Assembly: GCA_947044365.1 (NCBI GenBank)
Contig: OX345646.1
Coordinates: 906,001 to 970,000, forward strand
Origin: Petrosia ficiformis
Lineage: Eukaryota > Porifera > Demospongiae > Haplosclerida > Petrosiidae
Direction of reading: 5' to 3'
Length of the DNA stretch: 64,000 nt
A program made the translations under genes and the position numbers. Positions 37,601-47,594 of the stretch are shown here, piece by piece. How positions within the stretch are numbered: the first letter of the stretch is position 1; every line of letters starts with the position of its first letter. The notes under the pieces were generated by a model. It was not told where the DNA came from, did not search any database, and was given only the letters and a program-made list of their open reading frames with translations.

Positions 37601-40400
37601 GCGCCATTGAGAATACATCTTGAGCCAATTAACTAAGAGTTAATGCTGTTAGTGACAATATAATCATAATTAACTGCACCACTGGCCCAAAGAGAGAACT
37701 GTGCAGTGCCAAATAAGAAGCTTTTTGGGCACATGGTGCACCATATGTGCTTATCAAAAACACTGGTGTCCATATTCTACAAGGTACAATTACTATGTGT
37801 GTAACTTTCAAATACCTGCTAAAGAAAATTGGTTATTTTAAGGTATGATTATCATAACTTCAGAAAAATGTTCACAGTTTGGAATGACAAACAATCTTTT
37901 TACCTGCACCATGTTCTTTTTGTGTATATTATGTCCATGCATTGATAGGAGTAAGAACAAGGGGGAGAGGCAGTGAGGGGGCCCCCAATATTCTTATATA
38001 GTATATTGTAGCTTCAAGGAAACACTTAGTATATAGAGCTGGAGACGCACCTTGTAACTGACCACAACATGGTCTGTATGTAAGTCTCAAATAATATAAA
38101 AAGTTTCATCTCCCTCCCGCACCCTCTCCCTTGCTGTGGCCTCATGACCACGTGGTACTCAAGTTTGGCCCCACAATGTTCTTACTCTCTGTGTATGTCA
38201 AATTACAATCCATTGCTTCATTATTGAGTTACAGTATAATCATATTAACCTTATGATATTAAACTATACACTGTATTACATATAAAGCCACCACATTGAT
38301 TTTGAGGTGATATGAACGGACTTTAACTCATGAGTAGTAAAGCCACAAAGGAGCATAATTATGCCAAGCAGACTGTTTATTCATAAAATTTATTGTATTA
38401 GGAAATTCATTTGGGTTTGTGTGTGATATAATTATTCATAATTAGCCAATAAATCAGACAGTCTAGTAACTCAGGAAATGTTCCTGGCTTAATATCCTGA
38501 TATAACTCAGTTAAGTAGCTTTGTATTTACTAGTAGAGCCATGACGATAACGACCACTTTTAGTTATAGTTATAGTATGAATAATCTATCAAAAGTTTAT
38601 TTATAGTTACTGAAAGGATTTTAGTTAACTTAACTAAACGTGCCTATATTGGCCAAATTTCACTTTAAATTTTATTGCAGTAGATTTGTAATTTAGTTCA
38701 CTAAACATCACTAAAAGAGGTTATAGTTAACTAACTAAATTATAATCATACAAGAGGATGGTTTTTCATAGTATATTTATAAGCTGTGCACTGTTTTGTG
38801 GGATTACAGCTATTTGGATTCCACAGCTGGCTATATACACCCTCAGGATCCAAATACCGGTAATCCCATAAAACAGTGCATAACATTTTAAAACCATATT
38901 CATAGCGGAAACCCTGCTGATTTTATTGTGTATGGCTTCTACTATACATACACATCATAACAAAAACATTATACATATTCATATTTTACTAGGATCCATC
39001 CATTACTATAGCATTAAACATCAAAAGGAATTATTTATGTAATGGTTTAATTCTTATTACATGACTTCTCTCTTATTTACAGGAGAATAAAATCTGACGA
39101 AGATAATAACTATTACAGTACAGCTACAAGATATGTACATTATGAGGGAGTTCCCTACGAGACTCCGTCAACTTTAGGAAACTCTACCAATCCCACACCA
39201 ATTATAAATTCTCAGAATTCCAATCCAGAGAATGGGATTGTGACTACCAATGCTTATGCTGTTCCATCTGACTCTCTTGAACAATATCATGCAAACCTGA
39301 CTTCAAGTACTTTTGTACAGGAATATGAAGAACCATCATCTATTAACAATACTATTGCAAGGGAACCCGAAAACTCTCAACCAACTGAAGAAACAAATGT
39401 GTATTCATCACTAACTACTGCTAGGCACTTGTACTCTTCCTATACAGAGCCTGAGGGTGGAAATCCAAATTATACCCCTCTTCATCCACCGAACATGGAT
39501 GATAAACATGCATACACATCCACAATAAATTCACCTGTTTCTACTTTCATGAACAAAGAACCCGGCCCATATTCTGAGCCTGTTACCTCAAGCACTCACA
39601 GACCGGTTAGCAAGTTGGAATCATCTGATAGCTACTATAAACCAGGTCATGAATTTAATTCTCACGAAAGCAGTAACACTGATACCTACCTGCAATTAGA
39701 TAGGAGAGGAAATAATAAAGAACATATTAATCAAACCATTGATAAAGCTGTGGATCATGTTGGAGATAATCCTGTGTATTTTGCACTTGAGCAAAAAGGG
39801 GATAGCAATAAACCTAAAAGCTCAGAGCCTACATATTTTGAACTAGAAAGAAGAGATGGTGGGACTGGGACTGGGACCGGGACCGGGACCAAAACTGGGA
39901 CTACACCATTATATTTTCAGCTCGAAAGAAGAGATGGGACTGGGATTGGGACCAACACCGAGACCAACAAAGAGACCAACGTTGGTAACGAGACTATTCC
40001 ATTATATTCTGAGCTTGAAAAAAGAGATGGGACTGGGACTGGGACCAACACTGGAACTACTCCATTGTATTTTGAGCTCGAAAAAAAAGATGGGACCAGG
40101 ACTGGAAATGGGAGCAACACTGGAACTACTCCAGTATATTTTGAGCTCGAAAGGAAAGATGGGACCAGGACCAGAACTGAGAACGGGAGCAACACTGGAA
40201 CTACTCCAATATATTTTGAGCTCGAAAGAAAAGATGGGACTAGGACTGAGAATGAGAATGGAACCAACACTAAGACTACTCCAGTATATTTTGAGGTTGA
40301 AAGGAATCCACAGCGTTCAGTGGTTGGTTCTGAGAAAACGTACTCTGAGCCGGAAAAACCAGTCAATGATAATCTCTATGCTGTTGTAGATCAAAAATAA
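28298..40400 (+). CDS. Kinase-less ROS1-like receptor with tandem YFEL tail (receptor C)
   Basis: Closest paralogue of receptor B, 1324 aa if the hybrid exon at 33085-33407 is skipped. Exons: 28298-28411 (signal peptide nearly identical to receptor B), 30383-30598, 30656-30776, 31068-31228, 31296-31409, 31475-31526, 31787-32016, 32261-32481, 32583-32821, 33576-33764, 33948-34156, 34897-35053, 35297-35398, 35449-35823, 35885-35932, 36278-36386, 39083-40400 (total 3975 nt, all phases close). Domain order is as in receptor B. Differences: the stalk exon 35449-35823 is enlarged by 14-aa repeats, the tail carries its own set of Tyr modules, and the last intron is 2.7 kb against 0.5 kb. The donor after 34156 is GTGTGTGTAT, where receptor B has GTGAGT. 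A second ligand-binding/docking receptor is the likely role (inference). Confidence 0.82.
28412..30382. other. First intron of receptor C (2.0 kb)
   Basis: Contains palindromic (AT)n (28540-28595), an inverted-repeat element (28601-28804) and AT-rich sequence similar to the first intron of receptor B. No further exon was recognised. Confidence 0.6.
28601..28804. mobile_element. 204-bp element with perfect 15-bp inverted ends
   Basis: Starts TAGTGTTGTTTTAGT and ends ACTAAAACAACACTA. The interior is TTAGTTAACTAA-type satellite sequence. The flanks are TA-rich, so the target site cannot be fixed. The same right end is seen at 17631-17645 and the same left end at about 16143. Confidence 0.75.
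33085..33407 (+). pseudogene. Hybrid duplicated exon in receptor C, frame broken
   Basis: The first part matches the start of the exon at 33576 ([20 protein letters not shown]). The second part matches the 3' half of the exon at 32583-32821 ([24 protein letters not shown]). The fusion point is near 33210-33225. The block is 323 nt, one short of 108 codons; the reading frame before the fusion reaches TAG at about 33270 while the downstream part is open one frame over. A usable acceptor (tatgtag, 33084) and a weak donor (GTTAAT, 33408) remain. Skipping it joins 32821 to 33576 in phase, exactly as in receptor B. Confidence 0.75.
33468..33560. repeat. (AT)n microsatellite
   Basis: About 90 bp of TA dinucleotide in the receptor C intron before the exon at 33576. 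Confidence 0.95.
34355..34765. repeat. CATA array with 120-bp higher-order period
   Basis: (CATA)n interrupted by taccgtac and tatatacacatgcac blocks that recur, in the intron 34157-34896 of receptor C. Confidence 0.95.
35530..35790 (+). repeat. 42-bp coding repeat in the stalk of receptor C
   Basis: About six tandem copies of a 14-aa unit ([14 protein letters not shown] and variants) within exon 35449-35823. Receptor B has only a short Ser-rich stretch at the same place (24230-24370). This lengthens a Ser/Thr-rich, probably O-glycosylated stalk just outside the membrane. Confidence 0.85.
35965..36215. repeat. GATA/GACA array
   Basis: Repeats of agatagatacatatagacag with gacagaca expansions in the intron 35933-36277 of receptor C. 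Confidence 0.95.
37533..37772 (-). mobile_element. Small inverted-repeat element, copy 2
   Basis: Reverse orientation relative to 5798-6012. The two ends are tgtccaacagagtttttgat at the left and atcaaaaacactggtgtcca at the right, imperfect inverted repeats of about 20 bp. No coding capacity. Confidence 0.7.
37850..38335 (-). mobile_element. TGTTCACATT-family element, copy 3 (interrupted)
   Basis: Contains the reverse-strand markers ttcagaaaaatgttcacag, ttggaatgacaaacaatctt and gttacagtataatcatatta. The middle is split by about 240 bp of unrelated sequence (37930-38180), so it is a nested or rearranged copy. Confidence 0.6.
38786..38882. repeat. Foldback (hairpin) element in receptor C
   Basis: Left arm gcactgttttgtgggattac with continuing atttggatt; right arm atccaaat and gtaatcccataaaacagtgc. 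Arms of about 35 bp with few mismatches and a loop of about 25 bp. It sits in a block absent from the same intron of receptor B. Confidence 0.75.
39690..40394 (+). repeat. Coding minisatellite: tyrosine-module repeats in receptor C tail
   Basis: Tyr motifs in order are YLQL, YFAL, YFEL, YFQL, YSEL, YFEL three times, YFEV, YSEP and YAVV. They are separated by Gly/Thr/Asn-rich spacers partly made of the same GGGACT-like hexamers as receptor B. Spacers and copy order differ from receptor B, while the C-terminal [11 protein letters not shown] is retained ([11 protein letters not shown] in B). Confidence 0.88.
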
Positions 40401-41511
40401 TTTCTGCCTTAATTTGTATTTAATCATTATTATTATAATTCATAACACAATAACAAGTCATCTTTATCCCAAGAGCTGACAATTTTTTTTTTTTGTACTT
40501 GTACTTGTTTCGTTTATTTTGTGATTTAATGAGTTATTTGTCTTTTGAATTAATGGGGGTACACCGACTAACTAGGAATGAGGGGGCACCAATTTACTAG
40601 ACAAGAATGAGGGGGCACTGAGTTACTGGACAAGAATGAGGGGGCACTGAGTTACTGGACAAGAATGAGGGGCACTGAGTTAGTAGACAAGAATGAGGGG
40701 CACTGAGATACTAGACAGGAATAGGAAACACCCAGAAGGAATGGGGGTACACCGACTAACTAAACAGGAATGAGGGGGCATTCAGCTACTAGACAAGAAT
40801 GAAGGGGGGACTCAGCTACTAGACAAGAATGAGGGGAACTCAGCTACTAGACAAGAGTGAGGGGCACTGAGCTACTAGACAAGAATGAGGGGCACTGAGC
40901 TACTAAACAAGAATGAGGGGCACTGAGCAACTAGACAGGAATTGGAGACACTCAGACAGGTATGGGAGTACACCGACTAAATAAACAGGAATGAGGGGGC
41001 ACCAATTTACTAGACAAAAATGAGGGGGCACTGAGCTACTAGACAAGAATGAGGGGAACTCAGCTACTAGACAAGAATGAGGGGCACTGAGCTACTAGAC
41101 AAGAATGAGGGGCACTGAGCTACTAAACAAGAATGAGGGGCACTGAGCAACTAGACAGGAATTGGCGACACTCAGACAGGAATGGGAGTACACCGACTAA
41201 ATAAACAGGAATGAGGGGGCACCAATTTACTAGACAAGAATGAGGGGCACTGAGTTACTAGACAGGAATCAAGGGTATCAAGTTACTAAACAAAAATGTG
41301 GGGGCACTGCGTTACTAGACAGTAATGACACACTTCCTAACTATGTATACAATGCATACTCACGTAAGTAACACAAACATATATACATTAAACCCTGTGG
41401 AAAGCAATTATAGGGATGGCCCTTCGGGCCATAAAAATTGTTTTTAATCAATTGTATATATCATACAAAAGGAAAGAATAGTATTTGTAAATGCATTTTT
41501 TAATTTTTCAT
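40401..41511. other. Intergenic region between receptor C and BUD13 (convergent 3' ends)
   Basis: Mostly the 35-bp class minisatellite at 40556-41330, then a short piece with the palindrome ggcccttcgggcc (about 41418-41430). No gene was seen. Confidence 0.75.
40556..41330. repeat. Minisatellite with core GAATGAGGGGGCACTGAG
   Basis: Over 20 imperfect copies of about 30-35 bp containing ctactagacaagaatgaggg and gcactgag, with a longer period of about 240 bp marked by ggtacaccgactaac. The same family occurs inverted at 56565-56905. Confidence 0.9.
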
Positions 41512-44500
41512 TCACATATCTTCAACACTCCATTTATAGGCAACATCTTCTACTGCTTTCTTTTCAGCTTTTTGAGCAAAGTAAGTATTCTCATATCCAT
41601 TTGATCGATCAATTCCATCCCATCTATATCCGGGACGAATACCAAATCGGTTCAGGGGAAAACTGCCTTTAAACGTGGGTTTTGCTATGAGTGATAAATG
41701 AACAAATGATGAGTGACAAATGTGTGGAAGAGATTTTACAATGCACAAATGGAGAGTTTAAATGATTGTATTGATATATTGACGTATGAGAGATCAATAG
41801 AGTTGTATAAATAACATTGAAGATGGAGGTATCTTAGTTATAAAGTATAGCTGTTCATATTCATGATGACCTCCAAATTAGGATGTGATGACTTTATATG
41901 TAATACACTGTATGGTTTAATTTCATAAGGTAAATTAATACATGATTATACTGTAACTCAATAACGAAGTAATGGATAGAAATTTGACAAACACAAAAGA
42001 GCAGGGAGGATAATTACAGAAAATGGTGCAGGGAAAAATGAGATTGTTAGTAAAGTTATGAACATTTTTCTGAGGTCAAGGTATTTATAGATATTGGTGA
42101 ATTTGTAAATTGTAACATACCTTTCTTAGGTCTACCAGTTTGATCAATCTCTGTGCCCTTTTTTTTCTTAATGAAAGCTAACATTGGATCTCCTTCTCGC
42201 TCTCTCTCCTTCAGGAGAATTTCCAGATCTTCATCATCACGATAGCGAGCCAATGGTTTTGACATTTCATATAAATCATCAGCAACCTTTTGTTCAGCAG
42301 ATTTTACTTGTGTCATACTATACAAATTAGATGTATATATGTGTGTATGTATGTATGTATGTATGTATGTATGTATGTATGTATGTATGTATGTATGTAC
42401 GTATGTATGTACAGTGTATGTATGTATGTATGTATGTATGTATGTATGTATGTATATATATATGTATGTATATATGTATGTATGTATGTATCTGTGTACA
42501 TGTACGTATGCATTTGTGTGTATATGTATATACCCTCTTCCCCATTGTGCAAATAGTTCATCTTCTTCCATTTTCTTCTTCTCCTCTTCTTTGGTTTTTA
42601 GTTTCTCCATTTTACCATCAATCCTTTTCCCCTCCTTATCTCGATACACAGTCTCAGCATTACGACCAGACACATTTGGATTAAGCTGATGATAAAATCT
42701 TTCTCTAGCAGTTTTAGCAGCTTCAATCTCCATCTTCAAAGTATCGGCAGACTGTAGGCCAGCCTTTGCACCTGATAGCGTCCTACTACCATCTTTATCT
42801 TTCTGGGCACCATGATGTTGAGTTGATGGATCAAATAACTCACCACCTCTATGTCTGGAAGGATTTAAATCTGATGTTTTAGATTTCTGTGAACTACTAT
42901 CTGGTGAGTTATGTCTCCATTTTCTACCTTGTGAGCCATGATTTGGTTGTTCTTGTCTGCATTGTCCTTTCCTAGGAGGACTCAGATCTGGTGAGTTGTG
43001 TTTAACTCCTTCTTTTTTTGAGTCTGGTGAGTCATGTCTCAATCTTCTTTTTCTAGGTGGACTCAGGTCTGGTGATCGATCTTTTGGTCTTCCTTTTCTA
43101 GGTGGACTTAAGTCTGGTGAGTCATGTCTCAATCTTCCTCTCCTAGGGGGACTCAGGTCTGGTGATTGATCCTTCGATCTTCCTTTTCTAGGTGGACTTA
43201 AGTCTGGTGAGTCATGTCTCAATCTTCCTTTCCTAGGGGGACTCAGGTCTGGTGATTGATCCTTCGGTCTTCCTTTTCTAGGTGGACTTAAGTCTGGTGA
43301 GTCATGTCTCAATCTTCCTTTCCTAGGGGGACTCAGGTCTGGTGATTGATCCTTTGGTCTTCCTTTTCTAGGTGGATTTAAGTCTGGTGAATCATGCCTC
43401 AATCTTCTTTTTCTAGGTGGACTCAGGTCTGGTGATTGATCTTTTGGTCTTCCTTTTCTAGGGGGACTTAAGTCTGGTGAGTCATGTCTCAATCTTCTTT
43501 TTCTAGGTGGACTCAGGTCTGGCGATTGATCTTTTTGTCTTCCTTTTCTAGGTGGACTCAAGTCTGGTGAGTCATGTCTCAATCTTCCTTTCCTAGGGGG
43601 ACTCAGGTCTGGTGATTGATCCTTCGGTCTTCCTTTTCTAGGTGGACTTAAGTCTGGTGAGTCATGTCTCAATCTTCCTTTCCTAGAGGGACTCAGGTCT
43701 GGTGAGTCATGTCTTGATCTTCCTTTTCTAGGTGGACTTAAGTCTGGTGATCGATCTTTTGGTATTCCTTTTCTAGGGGGACTCAGATCTGGTGAGTCAT
43801 GTCTCAATCTTCCTTTCCTAGAAGGACTTAAGTCTGGCGAATCATGTCTAATTTTAGATTGGATTTGTCTCAATGATTTACTGGATGGACTGTGAGTAGG
43901 AGAGTAATGATGTGGACGTTTTAATCTAGGAGGACTTAAATCAGGTTCTTTCTTGATGCTAATTTGAGATGAGTCGTCATCTTTCTGAATTGACTTCCAT
44001 CTTCCATCCTTTGTATTTTTTTCGTCCCAAATTTCAGCAATTGTGGGAGCATCCTCTAATTATTAAAGAGATAATTAAAGCACAAGTAGTATTCTCTTTA
44101 ATGTTGCATGCACAAAGGATCTGCCAATGTAAAATAATCTCCTGTAATATTATATCGTTTGTCTCTATATGAACATTCATGTGCCTAGCATGCTAGCAAA
44201 AGCATAGAAACAATTAAGAAACAGACACAATAAACAAGCAGTCACAATGGCTTAGAAAATTCATAAAACACATCCACAAAGGACTTAGAAAATATTAAAG
44301 CAGCCACTATGGCTTGAAAAAATAACAATCAGCCACCCTGGCTTAGAATTATAACAATAAGTCACTATGGCTTAGAAAATAACCAGCCACAATGGCTTAG
44401 AAAATAACCAGCCACAATGGCTTAGAAAATTGGAAGTTAAAAAAAAGGGAGACACTGAATGCCCAGTCTTGAAACCCGGGAATGGTGTGTTAAAGATCTG

Positions 44501-45397
44501 ACAGCAGATGAGAAACTGGAACATAATTTGATCAAACGCTTATTTTTAAATTCTCACTGTTCTGCCATTTTATACCCGAATTTAGAGCAACTATTGCTCC
44601 ACCTGGATACATAGTTCAGTTATGTTCTTACACAGAGCGGTAAGAAATAATACATGAGTGGATTGATAGAGAGATGAGTGGATTGTTACATGTGTATAAT
44701 TTTAATCCCTACTTCTCCCTAAACAGATGTTCAAAGATGCTGCTTCTAGAATCAAACCTTGAAGAACGTGGCTTGGCAGAGGAGGTGAGTGAATTACTAC
44801 ACAATTTGTTATATGTGACACATACATGTACATGCCAGCTGAGCTGCCTTGGTAGCTCAGTTGGTAGAGCATCTGTCCGGAGTACAGAGTTTCTTTCTAC
44901 ATCTCCGATAACATCATGTACATTAGAACTCCTAAACCTAGAATCGAGGATGTCGTTCCTAAGATTGGAAATGTTGCCGCTAGGATTGGTTAGTATGCAA
45001 GCGTTATATTTCAAACATCAGCAACTGTGCATGAGACTTTATAAACTAAAGAAAGTTAGTAGATCGATATATAAGTGGAGAAGTGGATGTCAATAAAACA
45101 TGAGTACGCAAAATGAATAATCATCGCATGAGCTAATCTCAATTTGATAATCACTACATGTGGTTATTATCATGACAAATAAGTGAGACAATTATTATGT
45201 ACTTTATATATCATTTTACCTGGATCATCCTCCTCGATTTCATCTTCTGGTTTTGGTACCAGAGTTCTCCAATCTACATCGTCATCGTGAATAATCACAT
45301 TAGAATGCTTCATTGTCTTCCTCTTTTTCTTCTTCTCCTTTTTCTTTTCATTGTCATTTGAGAGATACTTTTTCAGATACTCTGCTTTGGTAGCCAT
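41512..45397 (-). CDS. BUD13: BUD13 homologue (RES complex / spliceosome)
   Basis: Four exons on the minus strand: 45220-45397, 42534-44055, 42121-42317, 41512-41684; 2070 nt, 689 aa, phases 1, 2, 1. The N-terminus MATKAEYLKKYLS is typical of the family. The C-terminal block LARYRDDEDLE, EREREGDPMLAFIKKKK, NRFGIRPGYRWDGIDRSNG and AYKWSVEDM is the conserved BUD13 domain. BUD13 is a subunit of the pre-mRNA retention and splicing (RES) complex of the activated spliceosome, so it should be nuclear. The middle exon carries about 20 copies of SPDLSPPRKGR-type repeats. The third intron (42318-42533) holds a TGTA microsatellite and reads through as open frame, but the conserved WGRG...KPLARY junction shows that it is spliced out. 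Confidence 0.95.
41845..42080 (+). mobile_element. TGTTCACATT-family element, copy 4, in the last BUD13 intron
   Basis: Starts gttcatattcatgatgacct and ends atgaacatttttctgaggtc. It lies inside the intron 41685-42120 of BUD13 and reaches to about 40 bp from the splice donor. Confidence 0.7.
42340..42490. repeat. TGTA microsatellite in BUD13 intron
   Basis: (GTAT)n filling most of the 216-bp intron 42318-42533; it reads open in the BUD13 frame. Confidence 0.9.
42956..43850 (-). repeat. 45-bp coding repeat in BUD13 (SPDLSPPRKGR units)
   Basis: About 20 units of 15 aa, alternating between SPDLSPPRKGRLRHD and SPDLSPPRKGRPKDQ, so the higher-order period is about 90 bp. Vertebrate BUD13 has a shorter run of similar HDSPDLSPPRR repeats, so the motif is ancestral and the copy number is lineage-specific. 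Confidence 0.9.
44056..45219. other. First BUD13 intron (1.16 kb)
   Basis: Holds a minisatellite of about 21-30 bp with core gccacaatggcttagaaaat (44235-44430) and a tRNA-derived SINE fragment (44843-44922). Nothing coding was recognised. Confidence 0.7.
44843..44922 (+). mobile_element. tRNA-derived SINE fragment (5' tRNA half joined to tail)
   Basis: Begins gccttggtagctcagttggt, with a canonical box A (tagctcagttggtagagc) and an anticodon-arm-like atctgtccggagtacag. It then jumps directly to the SINE tail tctacatctccgataacatc. The tRNA T arm is missing, so this is not a functional tRNA. The same tail is at 50311-50335 on the other strand. Confidence 0.75.
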
Positions 45398-45562
45398 TTT
45401 TCATTAAACGTAATAATAATAATTATTAATTATACGTACAAAAACGCGTCGTCATGGTAACACGCTATACCTCGCTAATTCATTTTCTTGACATTTTGCA
45501 ACTCTTGTTGTGGTGAAGTTCTTTTCATTGTTAAAAGCTAAAATTGCGAAATAAAGATAAAC
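45398..45562. promoter_or_regulatory. 165-bp bidirectional promoter region of BUD13 and DAGL with an X-box-like site
   Basis: The two start codons (45397 minus, 45563 plus) are 165 bp apart. The interval is richer in CpG than its surroundings (acgcgtcgtc). It contains GTCGTCATGGTAAC at 45448-45461, which fits the RFX X-box pattern RYYNYY-(2)-RRNRAC on both halves. No TATA box is obvious. The RFX assignment is a pattern match only. Confidence 0.55.
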
Positions 45563-47555
45563 ATGCCGGCATTGAAAGCATTTGGAATTAAGTGGAAAAT
45601 CAGTGGAGATGATTTGGTGTTTCCATATGCCTTCAGTATTATAATGAAGTTTTTATGGTATGAATGAAACAACATTATCTCATTGTGTATATATATATAT
45701 AATGGTTCAGAATTAGTAATTGTGATATATTATATATACAATTCTGTAACCATTGCTGAAAACAAATCTTGCTTCATTATTATTAATACATTATTCTGTT
45801 AGTTCTTATCTTGTGATTTTTATATAATTATAATTCTGTCTGTTCATTGATCTACTTCTTGTATTTTCATTCATTCATTAATTCATACATGGATCTATGT
45901 ATCTATCGATTCATTTATCACAGATTAATCTATCCATCTAATATATTCATTAATATTCATCTACCATAAAATACACTGTAAAAAATGATTGGTTGTTTTA
46001 ACCAATTGATTGGTTACATGAGTTTCATTTGCTTTTAAATAATAAGTATATTAATAATAAAGCATCTATGGAAACATAGGAAGCCAATATTAATGGAAAA
46101 ACAATTTTTACTTTCCATTATAAACATAATTATTATGTTCCTAATGAGAAAGTACGGATGTACTATCCATTAGGAACATAAGACCTTCTGTAATAAACAT
46201 GTTTCTAGTGCAAATTACAGGTGTACTATCCAATTAGCAACATAGTAATTGTTCCTATTTTCTGTTATATATTTATATATATATATATATATATATAAAC
46301 ATGATATATAATGCAGATAGAAAACATGCAACTGATATAACCAAACCAATTGGTTGAAACAACCATTAATTTTTTACAGTGTATATTTCACTTCATGCAG
46401 GTTTGTATCAATTGGTTATGTTCTAGTGGACTATAACAAAGCATACAAGTGTAATGATGAGAAAATGCTCAAATTCTATCTCATAGTCCTAGTAGGAATC
46501 CAGATCATAATGATCATTATTGAAGTCATGGTTGTACTATATAGTGCTCAAGGAACCATTGCAAATCCCGGTCCTCGAAAGAACCTAAAATGGGTTCTAT
46601 ATGTACAAGCCGCATGGTTTATTGTTGAGTTTGCGTGGGACTGTGTTGGAGTTATATGGGCTTTTGATCCATTAATCGATTGCCCAATGTCTCATCAAGT
46701 TTTAGTCCTAGTTCGTATTGTATTAATATGGAATTTGGCATCCTCTGTCTCAATTACCATGTATCTCGTGATACGAGTTGGTATATGTGGTCTTTGGTGC
46801 AAAAGAACTCCAAAGACACTCAAGTATGAACAGTTAGAACCCTCTACAAGTTTTTCCGGAAGGAGATTATCTACCCTGAGCAATGACTCCATTGCTCAAC
46901 ATCATCGTCAAAGAAAATGGCAATGGAGACTTCAAAAAATGTTTTTCTTTCTAAATCTACAGGATGGACAAAAGTCAGTTTTTTCTGAGGTTTCTGCTAC
47001 TTTAGCCGATGCATTTACAAAGTTTCGTGGATATGTACCTTCAGATGTTCTTGCAGGTATGGCATTGCTGAGGATGAAACAAAGCAGAGAGAGAGTAAGT
47101 CAACTAAAATCTTTATTTCATAACTTCCTTTTCCTGTAAGAAAAGATCATTACTCAATCTATGTGTATTAGCATAACAGTCCATGCATCATGAATACATA
47201 TGTAATCTTTGACATACATACATATAACATAGTATAGAATTATAATATTTTGTGGGGTCAATGCTGTGTAAACATGATTATTATTCATTTAGAAAGACAG
47301 TTACGATCATGGAGACCATTCGGAAACAAGAAAGCGAATATACTTTAAAGAAGAGGTAATGCTAAACTTTATAATAATTTATTATACAACATCTTGATGT
47401 ACAGTATGTATAATATTATATGCATGCATGTACAGTATGTATGTATGTATGTATACATGTGTGTACATGTATGTATATTTCTATATATCTATCCATCTAT
47501 CTATCTATCTATCTATCTATTTATCTATCTATCTATCTTACTATCTATATATCTA

Positions 47556-47594
<39 letters not shown>

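Larger units (their letters stand above)
36387..39082. other. Enlarged last intron of receptor C (2.7 kb)
   Basis: The matching receptor B intron is 0.5 kb. Extra content includes a fragment with gtagggatatcaaaaccaaa (similar to 48478-48500), two short inverted-repeat elements (37533-37772 and 37850-38335), TTAGTTAACTAA satellite (38540-38750) and a foldback (38786-38882). Confidence 0.7.

Noticed and set aside
37166..37636. Two ORFs of 64-68 aa in the last intron of receptor C
   Set aside because: No start context, homology or codon signal; they overlap a dispersed inverted-repeat element.
40556..41330. CRISPR-like array
   Set aside because: The repeats are contiguous and imperfect with no unique spacers, and the window is eukaryotic.
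42313..42561. Reading the TGTA microsatellite as part of BUD13
   Set aside because: The frame is open, but conserved BUD13 sequence is contiguous only when 42318-42533 is spliced; donor and acceptor are good and phases agree.
44843..44922. Functional tRNA gene
   Set aside because: Only the D-arm and anticodon-like part is present; the T arm and 3' acceptor strand are missing and it runs into a SINE tail.
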